A DNA stretch of 64,000 bases from Aquimarina longa SW024 (lineage in GTDB: Bacteria; Bacteroidota; Bacteroidia; Flavobacteriales; Flavobacteriaceae): assembly GCF_001401755.1 (NCBI RefSeq), contig NZ_KQ474101.1:325039-389038 (forward strand), read 5' to 3'. Position 1 is the stretch's first letter. Every line of letters begins with the position of its first letter. This document shows, one piece after another, positions 9,907 to 19,429 of this stretch. The translations under genes and the position numbers were made by a program. The notes under the pieces are model-generated. The model was not told where the DNA came from. It saw nothing but the letters and a program-made list of their open reading frames with translations, and did not search any database.

Positions 9907-10086
9907 TAATATAGTTATAGTGTCTTGAAGAACTAAAATAAGTGTATTTCGGCTAAAAACTCCAAATAGTACTTCAAATTTTATATATAGTTAGTAAGAT
10001 ATAAGTCAAATTTATTAATTTTTAGAAGCTAACCACTAGTTTTGTAGTAAATTTAATTAATTCATAGAATTGTTAGGTGAAAATTA

Positions 10087-10113
10087 ACAACTACTTAATA
10101 ATATTGTAGTTGT
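10087..10113. promoter_or_regulatory. Inverted repeat in divergent promoter region
   Basis: ACAACTAC and GTAGTTGT form a perfect 8-bp inverted repeat with an 11-base spacer, about 55 bp upstream of the dehydrogenase start in the 260-bp divergent region 9907-10166. It could be an operator for either gene. No strong TAnnTTTG box is visible; TACATTTA just upstream of 10160 is the nearest match for the plus strand. Confidence 0.3.
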
Positions 10114-10166
10114 GATGTAAATTCTGAGATTAAAAATAAGTACATTTACTTAACAAATTTTCTTTT

Positions 10167-12173
10167 ATGGAGCATATTTCGGAGAAAACAAAATCACTTC
10201 ACTTTGATCGATTAGCGTATCATGAAAATACACTTATTATGTTGTATTTTAAGATGCTTAAATCTAGACTTATTGAAGAAAAAATGCTGGTATTGTTACG
10301 TCAAGGCAAAATATCTAAATGGTTTAGTGGTATAGGTCAGGAAGCAATATCAGTAGGAGTAACAGCGGCTTTAGAAAACGATGAGTATATATTACCGATG
10401 CATCGTAATTTAGGAGTGTTTACCACACGAGATATTCCTTTGTATAAATTATTTAGTCAGTGGCAAGGAAAAGCCAGTGGGTTTACTAATGGTCGTGACC
10501 GTTCTTTTCATTTTGGGACACAAGAATATCATATTGTAGGTATGATTTCTCACTTAGGCCCTCAAATGGGAGTGGCTTGTGGTATTGCTCTAAGTAATCT
10601 TCTGACTAAAAACCCGAAAATTACTGCAGTATTTACAGGAGAAGGAGGCACTAGTGAAGGAGACTTTCATGAAGCACTTAATATTGCTTCTGTGTGGAGT
10701 TTACCAATATTGTTTTGTATAGAAAATAATGGGTATGGTTTATCGACACCAACTACTGAACAATATTGTTGTAAGCATCTTGCAGATCGGGGTATAGGAT
10801 ATGGTATGGAATCACATATAATTGAAGGGAATAATGTACTAGAGGTGTATGATAAGGTTAATGGTTTAGCTAAGAGTATTAGACAAAATCCACGTCCAGT
10901 TTTATTAGAATTCAAAACGTTTAGAATGAGAGGGCATGAGGAAGCTAGTGGAACAAAATATGTACCCAAGGAACTAATGGAGTACTGGAGTACTAAAGAT
11001 CCTGTAGAGAATTATAAAAACTATTTAATTGATAAAGGGGTGATCTCTGTGAAGGATGATCTTCAAAAACGATCAGTTTTGAAAACCGAAATAGAAACTC
11101 ATTGGGAACAGGCTAATAGCGAATCAGCTATTAAAGTAGATTTGGATAAAGAGTTAAATGATGTCTATACGAGATTTGATCATATTGAAATAAAACCAAA
11201 ATCCAGTACTAAAGAGCTTAGGTTAATTGATGCAATTTCTGATGGTTTAAAAGAAGGAATGTATAAGTACGATAATCTTGTGATTATGGGGCAAGATATT
11301 GCAGAATATGGAGGAGTTTTTAAAATAACGGAAGGTTTTATAGATTTATTTGGTAAAGAACGGGTACGGAACACCCCAATTTGCGAATCTGGGATCATTT
11401 CTACAGCATATGGATTGGCTGTGAATAGTCATAAAGCGATAGTTGAAATGCAATTTGCAGATTTTGTGTCTTCTGGGTTTAATCCGATTGTTAATTTATT
11501 AGCAAAATCAAATTATCGATGGAAGCAATCAGCAGATGTTGTTATCCGAATGCCTTGTGGAGCAGGTGTAGGAGCGGGACCTTTTCATAGTCAAACTAAT
11601 GAGGCTTGGTTTACTAAAACACCAGGACTCAAGGTTATATATCCTGCATTTCCATTTGATGCAAAAGGCTTGTTGATTGCTGCTATTGAGGATCCTAATC
11701 CAGTATTGTTTTTTGAGCATAAAGCTTTATATAGAAATATTCGTCAGCAAGTCCCAGAAGGATATTATAATTTGCCATTAGGAAAAGCATCTGTGATAAT
11801 AGAAGGAAACGATATTACTGTTATAAGTTATGGAGCAGGAGTGCATTGGGCTACAGAAGTATTAGAGAAATATCCCTATATTCAAGCGGATATAATAGAT
11901 TTACGGACATTACAACCTTTAGATGAAGAAACCATTTATAGATCTGTTAGAAAAACAGGTAAAGTGATCATTTTACAAGAAGATACTTTATTCGGGGGGA
12001 TAGCTTCTGATATTTCAGCATTGATTATGGAAAACTGTTTTACATTTCTTGATGCACCCGTAAAACGGGTGGCTAGTTTGCAAACCCCAATTCCATTTGA
12101 TTTACATCTCGAAAGTCAATATTTAGGTATAGAAAGATTTGAAGAAGAATTAATATCACTAGTACAATTTTAG
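10167..12173 (+). CDS. Fused E1 alpha/beta 2-oxoacid dehydrogenase
   Basis: The E1 component of a branched-chain 2-oxoacid or pyruvate dehydrogenase complex, with both subunits in one chain. The alpha part (about residues 1-320) carries the thiamine diphosphate motif, GEGGTSEGDFHEALN to IENNGYG at about 157-190. The beta part (about 345-668) begins at the LRLIDAISDGLKEGM segment and includes the VIMGQDIAEYGGVF motif and the C-terminal transketolase-like domain. Such fusions are usual in Flavobacteriaceae, where the gene is annotated as alpha-ketoacid dehydrogenase alpha/beta subunit. It stands alone, with no E2 or E3 next to it. Confidence 0.92.
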   Translation: MEHISEKTKSLHFDRLAYHENTLIMLYFKMLKSRLIEEKMLVLLRQGKISKWFSGIGQEAISVGVTAALENDEYILPMHRNLGVFTTRDIPLYKLFSQWQGKASGFTNGRDRSFHFGTQEYHIVGMISHLGPQMGVACGIALSNLLTKNPKITAVFTGEGGTSEGDFHEALNIASVWSLPILFCIENNGYGLSTPTTEQYCCKHLADRGIGYGMESHIIEGNNVLEVYDKVNGLAKSIRQNPRPVLLEFKTFRMRGHEEASGTKYVPKELMEYWSTKDPVENYKNYLIDKGVISVKDDLQKRSVLKTEIETHWEQANSESAIKVDLDKELNDVYTRFDHIEIKPKSSTKELRLIDAISDGLKEGMYKYDNLVIMGQDIAEYGGVFKITEGFIDLFGKERVRNTPICESGIISTAYGLAVNSHKAIVEMQFADFVSSGFNPIVNLLAKSNYRWKQSADVVIRMPCGAGVGAGPFHSQTNEAWFTKTPGLKVIYPAFPFDAKGLLIAAIEDPNPVLFFEHKALYRNIRQQVPEGYYNLPLGKASVIIEGNDITVISYGAGVHWATEVLEKYPYIQADIIDLRTLQPLDEETIYRSVRKTGKVIILQEDTLFGGIASDISALIMENCFTFLDAPVKRVASLQTPIPFDLHLESQYLGIERFEEELISLVQF

Positions 12174-12496
12174 AATACGTTTTTGTCTTTTCTAAAAGCT
12201 AAAATTTGAAGGATTTTGTGATTTATTAAAAAAAACGAAAGCGATTTTATAGTTATGAAAACGTTATAGTTAATAAAAATAATACATTGTTTTAGGTTGT
12301 TGTTAATTCATGTATTGTAGGTGGTTAAGGTGTTAGATAAAGGTTGTGGGGGGTAGTGAAGTATTATTAATTCAATTTAGGGTTAAAATCCCCTTTAACA
12401 TATGTTGTGTGTTCTATAAGTAAATCTTAATTTCGCGTTGATTATACAAAAGTATAATCTTTGGGATTGAAACATTTAAGGGTTAAAATATAATTT
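12174..12496. other. Intergenic region ahead of polysaccharide cluster
   Basis: This 323-base stretch contains no credible gene. It separates the dehydrogenase from the first cluster gene and probably carries the cluster promoter. A near-consensus TAATCTTTG box overlaps the right arm of an inverted repeat (listed separately). A second, weaker structure is AGGGTTAAAATCCCCT near 12378-12393. Confidence 0.5.
12440..12459. promoter_or_regulatory. Perfect 8-bp inverted repeat upstream of polysaccharide cluster
   Basis: GATTATAC and GTATAATC are perfect 8-bp arms around an AAAA loop, 37 bp before the first cluster ATG. The right arm runs straight into TTTGGG, giving a promoter-like TAATCTTTG. The position suits an operator over the core promoter, or a hairpin at the 5' end of the mRNA. 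No RfaH/JUMPstart-like element is visible. Confidence 0.4.
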
Positions 12497-13495
12497 ATGA
12501 ACACTAATCAACAAGAAATACTTCAGGCTTCAAAGATATTGATCACTGGAGCAGCAGGGTTTATAGGATCAAACCTTTGTGAAACACTTATTAATATAGG
12601 GAGTACAGTCGTAGGACTAGATAATTTTGCTACAGGGCATAAGAGAAACCTTTCTAAACTACTAGAAAATCCTAAGTTTACTTTTATTGAAGGAGATATA
12701 AGGAATATTGATGACTGTCATAAAGCATGTGAGGGTGTAGATTTTGTATTACATCAGGCAGCATTAGGATCTGTTCCAAGATCTATAAATGATCCAATAA
12801 CATCTAATGATGTTAATGTAGGTGGTTTTCTTAATATGTTAGTAGCTTCTAGAGATGCAGGAGTGAAACGATTTATTTATGCAGCGAGTTCTTCTACATA
12901 TGGTGATTCTATAGCGTTGCCAAAAGTAGAAGAGAAAATAGGAAAACCATTATCTCCATATGCTATTACTAAATATGTAAATGAATTGTATGCTGATAAT
13001 TTTAAAAAGACATATGATTTAGATACTATTGGACTACGTTATTTTAATGTATTTGGTCGTAAACAAGATCCTGACGGAGCTTATGCAGCTGTAATTCCAA
13101 AATTTGTGATGCAGTTTATGAAGCACGAATCTCCAGTAATTAATGGAGATGGATCGTTCTCTAGAGATTTTACATATATAGATAATGTTATACAAATGAA
13201 TTTATTATCTATCGTATCAGATAACCCAGAAGCATTGAATAATGTATATAATACAGCATTTGGGGAGAGAACAACATTAAACGAATTGACTTCTTTATTA
13301 AAAGAATATTTAGGGGAATATGACTCTGCTATAGCAGATATAGAAATGAAGTATGGTTCAGAACGTAAAGGAGATGTACCGCATTCTCTGGCTTCTGTAG
13401 ATAAAGCAAAAGCATTACTTGGATATGCTCCCAAATTTGACATAAAATCAGGCTTAAAAGAAGCCGTGAAATGGTATTGGGAAAATCTAAAGTAG
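12497..13495 (+). CDS. UDP-GlcNAc 4-epimerase, WbpP/TviC type
   Basis: An extended short-chain dehydrogenase/epimerase that interconverts UDP-GlcNAc and UDP-GalNAc (or the uronic forms). The NAD-binding GAAGFIGSN starts at residue 18; the catalytic pair is Tyr155 and Lys159 in YAITK, with the SSST stretch at 131-134. The long N terminus before the Rossmann strand and the AALGSVPRSINDP segment are typical of WbpP and TviC. The following gene encodes the matching dehydrogenase, which supports a UDP-GalNAcA route. It is the first gene of the cluster. Confidence 0.88.
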   Translation: MNTNQQEILQASKILITGAAGFIGSNLCETLINIGSTVVGLDNFATGHKRNLSKLLENPKFTFIEGDIRNIDDCHKACEGVDFVLHQAALGSVPRSINDPITSNDVNVGGFLNMLVASRDAGVKRFIYAASSSTYGDSIALPKVEEKIGKPLSPYAITKYVNELYADNFKKTYDLDTIGLRYFNVFGRKQDPDGAYAAVIPKFVMQFMKHESPVINGDGSFSRDFTYIDNVIQMNLLSIVSDNPEALNNVYNTAFGERTTLNELTSLLKEYLGEYDSAIADIEMKYGSERKGDVPHSLASVDKAKALLGYAPKFDIKSGLKEAVKWYWENLK

Positions 13496-13541
13496 TTTCT
13501 AATTTTCTTCCAGTAAAAAAAAATAAAGACACATCACTATT

Positions 13542-14828
13542 ATGCAACAAGATATTAAGATAGCCATTATTGGATTAGGATATGTAGGATTACCTTTAGC
13601 TAGGTTGTTTGCCACTAAATACCCTGTAGTAGGTTTTGATATTAATAAAAAAAGAATTGAAGAATTATGCTCAGGGACTGATTCTACTCTAGAAGTAGAG
13701 GATGAGTTATTACAATCCGTATTAAAAAATGAAGTAGATTTAAATACTAACGGATTATATTGTTCCTCTACTTTAGAAGATATCAAAGATTGTAATTATT
13801 ATGTGATTACAGTTCCTACTCCAGTAGATAAAAATAACAGACCCGATCTGACTCCTTTATATAAATCAAGTGAAACGGTAGCGCAGGTTTTGAAAAAAGG
13901 AGATATAGTCATTTATGAATCTACGGTATATCCAGGAGTAACCGAAGAAGAATGTATTCCTGTATTAGAGAAAATCAGTGGATTGAAGTTTAATGAAGAT
14001 TTTTATGCAGGATATTCCCCAGAACGGATTAATCCTGGAGATAAAAAACACACCGTAGAAAAAATTCTTAAAGTTACAGCAGGTTCTACTCCAGAAATAG
14101 GAAAAAAAGTAGATAATCTATATAATTCTGTTATTACAGCAGGGACTCATTTAGCTCCAACAATAAAAGTTGCAGAAGCTGCTAAGGTAATTGAAAATTC
14201 TCAAAGAGATATTAATATTGCTTTTGTTAATGAATTAGCTAAAATCTTTAATTTAATGGATATTGATACTAATGATGTATTAAAAGCTGCAGGAACTAAA
14301 TGGAATTTCCTTCCTTTTAAACCAGGATTAGTAGGAGGGCATTGTATTGGTGTTGATCCATATTACTTAGCTCAGAGAGCACAAGAGTTTGGGTATCATC
14401 CAGAAATTATACTTGCAGGAAGAAGATTAAATGATAGTATGGGGCAATATGTAGCATCAGAGGTAATTAAGCTTATGGTAAAACACGATATTCATATAAA
14501 AGGAGCGAATGTACTAGTATTAGGAATAACGTTTAAAGAAAATTGTCCTGATGTACGTAATACTAGAGCTGTTGATGTGATTAACCAGTTAAGTGATTTT
14601 GGAACCAAAGTTACAGTATATGACCCTTGGGCAAATCCATCAGAAGTATTACATGAATATAATTTAAATACCACAATGGACTTACCTAAAGAAAAGTACG
14701 ATGCTGTTGTATTAACTGTTGCTCATAAAGAATTTTTAGATATAGATTTAAAATCGATGTTAATGCCAAACGGTGTTCTATATGATGTTAAAGGTATATT
14801 AACAGAGGATGTAAATGGACGATTGTAG
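13542..14828 (+). CDS. UDP-HexNAc 6-dehydrogenase, WbpO/TviB type
   Basis: An NAD-dependent nucleotide-sugar dehydrogenase that oxidises the C6 alcohol of a UDP-N-acetylhexosamine to the uronic acid. The Rossmann motif IIGLGYVGLPLA is at residues 9-20 and the catalytic cysteine lies in GGHCIGVDPYYL near residue 268. The 428-residue length and motif spellings fit the WbpO/TviB group. Together with the upstream epimerase it would supply UDP-GalNAcA as the first dedicated precursor of the polymer. Confidence 0.9.
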   Translation: MQQDIKIAIIGLGYVGLPLARLFATKYPVVGFDINKKRIEELCSGTDSTLEVEDELLQSVLKNEVDLNTNGLYCSSTLEDIKDCNYYVITVPTPVDKNNRPDLTPLYKSSETVAQVLKKGDIVIYESTVYPGVTEEECIPVLEKISGLKFNEDFYAGYSPERINPGDKKHTVEKILKVTAGSTPEIGKKVDNLYNSVITAGTHLAPTIKVAEAAKVIENSQRDINIAFVNELAKIFNLMDIDTNDVLKAAGTKWNFLPFKPGLVGGHCIGVDPYYLAQRAQEFGYHPEIILAGRRLNDSMGQYVASEVIKLMVKHDIHIKGANVLVLGITFKENCPDVRNTRAVDVINQLSDFGTKVTVYDPWANPSEVLHEYNLNTTMDLPKEKYDAVVLTVAHKEFLDIDLKSMLMPNGVLYDVKGILTEDVNGRL

Positions 14829-14917
14829 ATGTAATTAACGAGATATATCGATGATGAGTTTAAAAAAATAACACGTATGAGATATAACTCTAAAATTATC
14901 ATAACTCAAACAATAAA

Positions 14918-16378
14918 ATGTCATTAAGAAAACAAGCACTTTCAGGTGTTTTTTGGACATCAATCCAGCAATTTAGTACTCAGGGAATATCGTTCGTGGT
15001 GTCTATTATTTTGGCTAGACTATTACTGCCTTCAGAGTTTGGTTTGATAGCGCTGATAGGTGTTTTTATAGGAATAGGGTCAGCTTTAGTAGGAAGTGGT
15101 TTAAGTCAGTCTTTAATTAGAACAACAGATCCTGATGATGAAGATTTTTCTACAGTATTCTTTTTTAATTTAGGAGGGAGTATTGTTATTTATCTTATTA
15201 TATTTTTTTCAGCTCCTTTGATTGCCTTATTTTATAAGGAAGCGATTTTAACATTACTAATTCGCGTATATTCAGTGATATTTATTATCAACGCATTTTC
15301 TACAATTCAAAACACAATATTATTAAAAAATTTAGACTTTAAAAGGCAGTTAATAGTCTCAATACCATCATTAATAATAGGTAGTGTTATAGGTATAACT
15401 TTGGCATATAATGGTTTTGGAGTATGGAGTTTGGTGTGGAATAGTATTGTGCAATCATCATTAATGGCGATTCAGTTATGGTATTGGTCAAAATGGAAAC
15501 CTAAATGGGTGTTTAGTAAAGAAAAATTTAAATACCACTTTGGTTATGGTTTTAAATTAACAATATCCAGTATTATAGATACATTTTTTAATAATGCATA
15601 TACAATTATTATCGGAAAGTTCTTTACAACAGCACAGGTGGGATTTTATAATAGAGCAGATTCATTGAAGCAATTACCAGTAACTAATATTACTCAAATT
15701 ATAAATAAGGTAACCTTTCCATTATTTGCAAGTATTAAAGATGATGATGTACGTTTAAAAGAGATCAATAAGAAAATAATGAAAATGGTTATTTTTATTG
15801 TAGCTCCAACCCTTGCCCTAATGTTAGTTTTGGCAGAACCATTAATCAGTTTATTATTAGGAGAGAAGTGGATGCCTGCTGTTCCATACTTTAAAATACT
15901 ATGTTTAAATGGCTTATTATTTCCTATTCACTCATATAATCTTAATATTTTAAAAGTAAAAGGGAGAAGTGATTTATTTCTGAAGTTAGAAATAGTAAAA
16001 AAAATAATAATAATAGTAGTTATAGCCTGTACTTTTCAGTTAGGAATTGACGGATTGTTATATGGAAGCGTTTTATTATCTCTCATATCATTTTTTATTA
16101 ATAGCTATTATACTGGTAAGTTTATTAATTATAATACAATAGAGCAGATTAAGGACATAATCCCTGCAGTTATTATAGCTTTTTTTATGGGACTGATAGT
16201 ACACTTTGCTGACAAAGGACTAAAATACCAGATGGGATATGATATTGATATAGTAAGATTACTTGTGGGGAGTGTAATAGGCTCTTTATTATATTTAACA
16301 TTTAGCTATATGATAAAGTTGAGTTCTATATCCGAATTATTAATGATATTACATAAAAAAAGAAATTTAAAAAGTTAA
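14918..16378 (+). CDS. Polysaccharide flippase, WzxC/MOP family
   Basis: An inner-membrane MOP-superfamily flippase expected to move the lipid-linked repeat unit to the periplasm. The protein has 486 residues with about 12-14 hydrophobic segments and starts with the RKQALSGVFWTSIQQFSTQG pattern typical of the WzxC/TuaB group. It directly follows the sugar-nucleotide genes and ends one base before the next start, so it is clearly in the operon. Confidence 0.9.
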   Translation: MSLRKQALSGVFWTSIQQFSTQGISFVVSIILARLLLPSEFGLIALIGVFIGIGSALVGSGLSQSLIRTTDPDDEDFSTVFFFNLGGSIVIYLIIFFSAPLIALFYKEAILTLLIRVYSVIFIINAFSTIQNTILLKNLDFKRQLIVSIPSLIIGSVIGITLAYNGFGVWSLVWNSIVQSSLMAIQLWYWSKWKPKWVFSKEKFKYHFGYGFKLTISSIIDTFFNNAYTIIIGKFFTTAQVGFYNRADSLKQLPVTNITQIINKVTFPLFASIKDDDVRLKEINKKIMKMVIFIVAPTLALMLVLAEPLISLLLGEKWMPAVPYFKILCLNGLLFPIHSYNLNILKVKGRSDLFLKLEIVKKIIIIVVIACTFQLGIDGLLYGSVLLSLISFFINSYYTGKFINYNTIEQIKDIIPAVIIAFFMGLIVHFADKGLKYQMGYDIDIVRLLVGSVIGSLLYLTFSYMIKLSSISELLMILHKKRNLKS

Positions 16379-16379
16379 A

Positions 16380-17564
16380 TTGAAATTAGATAAAAAAATA
16401 CATGTTTTAATAGCTATGAATGCTCCTTTTTCATCAACTGCAGGAGGAATAGAAAGGACTACAGTAAATTTAGCAAAATATCTTTCTTTAAGAGATGATA
16501 TAAAGTGTTATTGTTTATTTAATCAGTTTTTGGATCAATTTCAGCATATAGAAAAGATACAAGGTAGTATCAATAATCCATTAGAATTAAGAAAAATTAT
16601 TATTAATCATAAGATTGATATCATTTTATTTCCTGCAGGCCCATGGTATACCCTAGTAGGAAACCAAGCTGTATATGATACAACTTGTAAAATAATTACA
16701 GCATATCATTCAAAACCAGGATATGAAACTCTGGTTTTAAAAAAGCGATTAAAACGTTTTTTTGTACAAGAAAAAAAGTATGTTAAGAAAATATACTACC
16801 TTATTAATTTAACATTTTTTCCTATTTATAAAGCTATAAATAAGAGAAAAACTCAAAAATTATTTCAAAAAGGATATGATTACAGTGATAAATTTGTTTT
16901 GTTATCAGAACGATTTATTGAAGATTTTAAATCATATTATTCTCTACCAAATAAAGAAAAACTTGTAGGTATTGGTAATGCATTGTCATTTGACTATTTT
17001 GCTACGAAGCAAGATATACAAGCTAAAAGAAAAGTTATACTAGTAGTATCTAGATTAGATGAAGCAAGTAAAAGAATAAGTATGCTAATCAAAATTTGGA
17101 AACAATTACAAGAAAAATATAGTGACTGGTCTTTAAAAATCGTAGGAGATGGACCAGATAAAAAAATGTATGAAAGTCTAATAGAAACACAGGGGCTAAA
17201 AAATGTAATGTTATTAGGAAAACAGAAACCTCTTTCTTTTTATAAAGAAGCATCAATTTTTTTGATGTCCTCGTCTATAGAAGGTTGGGGTATGACTTTA
17301 ACAGAATCATTACAAACAGGATGTGTCCCTATAGCTTTTAACACATTCTCTTCTATTAAGGATATTATAGAGGATACCAAAACAGGGTTTATTATACCAG
17401 AGGGAGATATAGAATTATTTAAAAATAAAGTAACCTATTTAATCGATAATATAGAACAGAGAGAACAGATGGCCATGGCAGGAGTACAAAGTAGTTACCA
17501 ATTCGAAATGGATAAAGTAGGGAAACAATGGATAACTATTTTTAAAGAACTAGTACAACAGTAA
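16380..17564 (+). CDS. Glycosyltransferase family 4 (TTG start)
   Basis: A GT-B retaining glycosyltransferase. The donor-binding C-terminal half shows VVSRLDEASKRI, VGDGPDKKMY and the EX7E motif EGWGMTLTE near residue 302. I keep the TTG start at 16380, one base after the flippase stop. The first Rossmann strand (KKIHVLIAMNAPFS) lies before the next ATG at 16416, so that ATG would remove part of the fold. Donor and acceptor sugars are unknown. Confidence 0.87.
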   Translation: MKLDKKIHVLIAMNAPFSSTAGGIERTTVNLAKYLSLRDDIKCYCLFNQFLDQFQHIEKIQGSINNPLELRKIIINHKIDIILFPAGPWYTLVGNQAVYDTTCKIITAYHSKPGYETLVLKKRLKRFFVQEKKYVKKIYYLINLTFFPIYKAINKRKTQKLFQKGYDYSDKFVLLSERFIEDFKSYYSLPNKEKLVGIGNALSFDYFATKQDIQAKRKVILVVSRLDEASKRISMLIKIWKQLQEKYSDWSLKIVGDGPDKKMYESLIETQGLKNVMLLGKQKPLSFYKEASIFLMSSSIEGWGMTLTESLQTGCVPIAFNTFSSIKDIIEDTKTGFIIPEGDIELFKNKVTYLIDNIEQREQMAMAGVQSSYQFEMDKVGKQWITIFKELVQQ

Positions 17565-17574
17565 TTAAATTATT

Positions 17575-18219
17575 ATGTTAAATAAAGTTAGACATGTTTT
17601 ATGGAGATTATTAGGGATTGATTATCACCATGCACTAAGAATACATGATTATGTTTTTCTTAAAAATGATAACTTTTCTAGTATTGGTCATAAAACTTAT
17701 GATAATGGGGCGTTAGTGTGGCGATGGACAAAGGCAGAATTAAAAATAGGAAAATATTGTAGTATAGCCAACAATGTACGGTTTATTGTAGACGAGGGGT
17801 ATCATCAAGCTTCAAGAATAACATCTTTTCCTATAATCAATAATTTTTTTAAAGATGAGTTAGTATTACCCAGTGGGAAAGATAAGAATGATTTTTTGAA
17901 AACAATAGAGCAACGAGAAGGTATTGTTATAGGTAATGATGTATGGATTGGAATGGGGGCATATATTATGCCCGGAGCAAAAATAGGAAATGGGGTAACT
18001 ATCGCGGCAAACTCTGTAGTAACAGGCAATAGCATAATACCTGATTATTGTGTCGTGGGAGGAAGTCCTGCAAAAATCCTGAAGTTTAAACATGATAAAC
18101 AGACCATTGAAAGATTAAATAATATTGCTTGGTGGAACTGGGATGAGAGTGAAATAAAAGAAAAAGCAGAAGATTTCTATATGAGTACGGACGATTTTAT
18201 TAAAAAATATGGAAAATAA
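17575..18219 (+). CDS. CatB-type hexapeptide O-acetyltransferase
   Basis: A left-handed beta-helix acyltransferase of the xenobiotic/CatB family, here probably acetylating a sugar of the repeat unit with acetyl-CoA. The likely catalytic His77 is in GYHQAS, and the hexapeptide repeats run from about residue 115 to 165 (GIVIGNDVWIGMGAYIMPGA). It overlaps the next glycosyltransferase gene by 11 bases, pointing to coupled translation. Confidence 0.86.
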   Translation: MLNKVRHVLWRLLGIDYHHALRIHDYVFLKNDNFSSIGHKTYDNGALVWRWTKAELKIGKYCSIANNVRFIVDEGYHQASRITSFPIINNFFKDELVLPSGKDKNDFLKTIEQREGIVIGNDVWIGMGAYIMPGAKIGNGVTIAANSVVTGNSIIPDYCVVGGSPAKILKFKHDKQTIERLNNIAWWNWDESEIKEKAEDFYMSTDDFIKKYGK

Positions 18220-19384
18220 GAATCATAAAAAAAGTATTCTTTTTGTAATAGAATCATTACAATGTGGAGGAGCAGAAAAGAGCCTTACAACATTGTTACA
18301 AAATATTAGTTTTGATGCATATGAGATTGATTTGATCCTTATAAATAAAGGAGGAGAGTTTGAGAAATTTGTACCAGAAAAAGTTAATATTATATATAAA
18401 GATCAATTTTTAAACTCAGGTTTTCTTACGAGTCAAATAAAAAGAATCCATTACTTGTTATTAAGAAAACTAAACAGCATCCAGAAAACATACCATTTAG
18501 CTCAGCAATACTGGAAAGCTTTTGGTTCATCAATTGCTAATCATGATAAAAAGTATGCTATTGCTATAGCATATAATCAAGGGTTTTCTACATATTATGT
18601 AGCTAATAAGGTTATTGCTAATAAAAAATATGCTTGGTTGAATACAGATTATCAAAAAGCAGGGTATACTATTAATTTTGATTTTAAACATTATACTCAG
18701 TTTAATAAAGTTGTATGTGTTTCAAAAGAAAATGAAATATCATTACAGAGCGCTGTACAGGGTATTGGAAAAAAAATAGAAACTACAATTATTAAAGATA
18801 TTACAGATTATGAGCTAATTAAAAAAATGAGTTCAGAAAAAATCGAGTTCAGAAAAGAAAAAAATACAACTACAATAGTTACCGTTGGTAGACTAGCACA
18901 GGCAAAAGGATTACATATGGCAATCGAAGCTTGTTCAATTTTAAAAAAGAAAGAAAAGAATGTGAAGTGGTACGTAATAGGAGAGGGACCCGAGCGCAAT
19001 ACTCTTGAAGAGTTAATTCGCATTCATAATCTCGAAAAGAATTTTATTTTACTAGGATTTAAGGAAAATCCATACCCATATATCTATTCTTGTGATATCT
19101 ATACCCAGACATCATTGTTTGAAGGTTTAGGCTTAACTGTAATTGAAGCAGCTATGTTAAAAAAACCAATAGTAACTACTAATTTCCCTACAGCATCATC
19201 AATAATAGAACATGATAAGACAGGTATAATCTGTGAAATGAACCCTGATGCTATTGCAACTAGTATAGAGAACTATATGAATAATGAAATATTAGTTAAA
19301 AAAGTTATTGAGAACCTAGATAATAGAGTAAATAAAGATAAAGAAATATCATTACAGAAATTTAACATTTTAATGAATAATTGA
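18209..19384 (+). CDS. Glycosyltransferase family 4
   Basis: A GT-B glycosyltransferase with the N-terminal glycine-rich acceptor loop (SLQCGGAEKSL), the VGRLAQAKGLHMAIEA strand and the EX7E motif EGLGLTVIE. Its start lies inside the acetyltransferase gene, consistent with one transcript. Sugar specificity cannot be read from the sequence. Confidence 0.88.
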   Translation: MENKNHKKSILFVIESLQCGGAEKSLTTLLQNISFDAYEIDLILINKGGEFEKFVPEKVNIIYKDQFLNSGFLTSQIKRIHYLLLRKLNSIQKTYHLAQQYWKAFGSSIANHDKKYAIAIAYNQGFSTYYVANKVIANKKYAWLNTDYQKAGYTINFDFKHYTQFNKVVCVSKENEISLQSAVQGIGKKIETTIIKDITDYELIKKMSSEKIEFRKEKNTTTIVTVGRLAQAKGLHMAIEACSILKKKEKNVKWYVIGEGPERNTLEELIRIHNLEKNFILLGFKENPYPYIYSCDIYTQTSLFEGLGLTVIEAAMLKKPIVTTNFPTASSIIEHDKTGIICEMNPDAIATSIENYMNNEILVKKVIENLDNRVNKDKEISLQKFNILMNN

Positions 19385-19429
19385 GGTATAATCAATTAAT
19401 TAGCCAGATCAACTATTGTTATAACAATT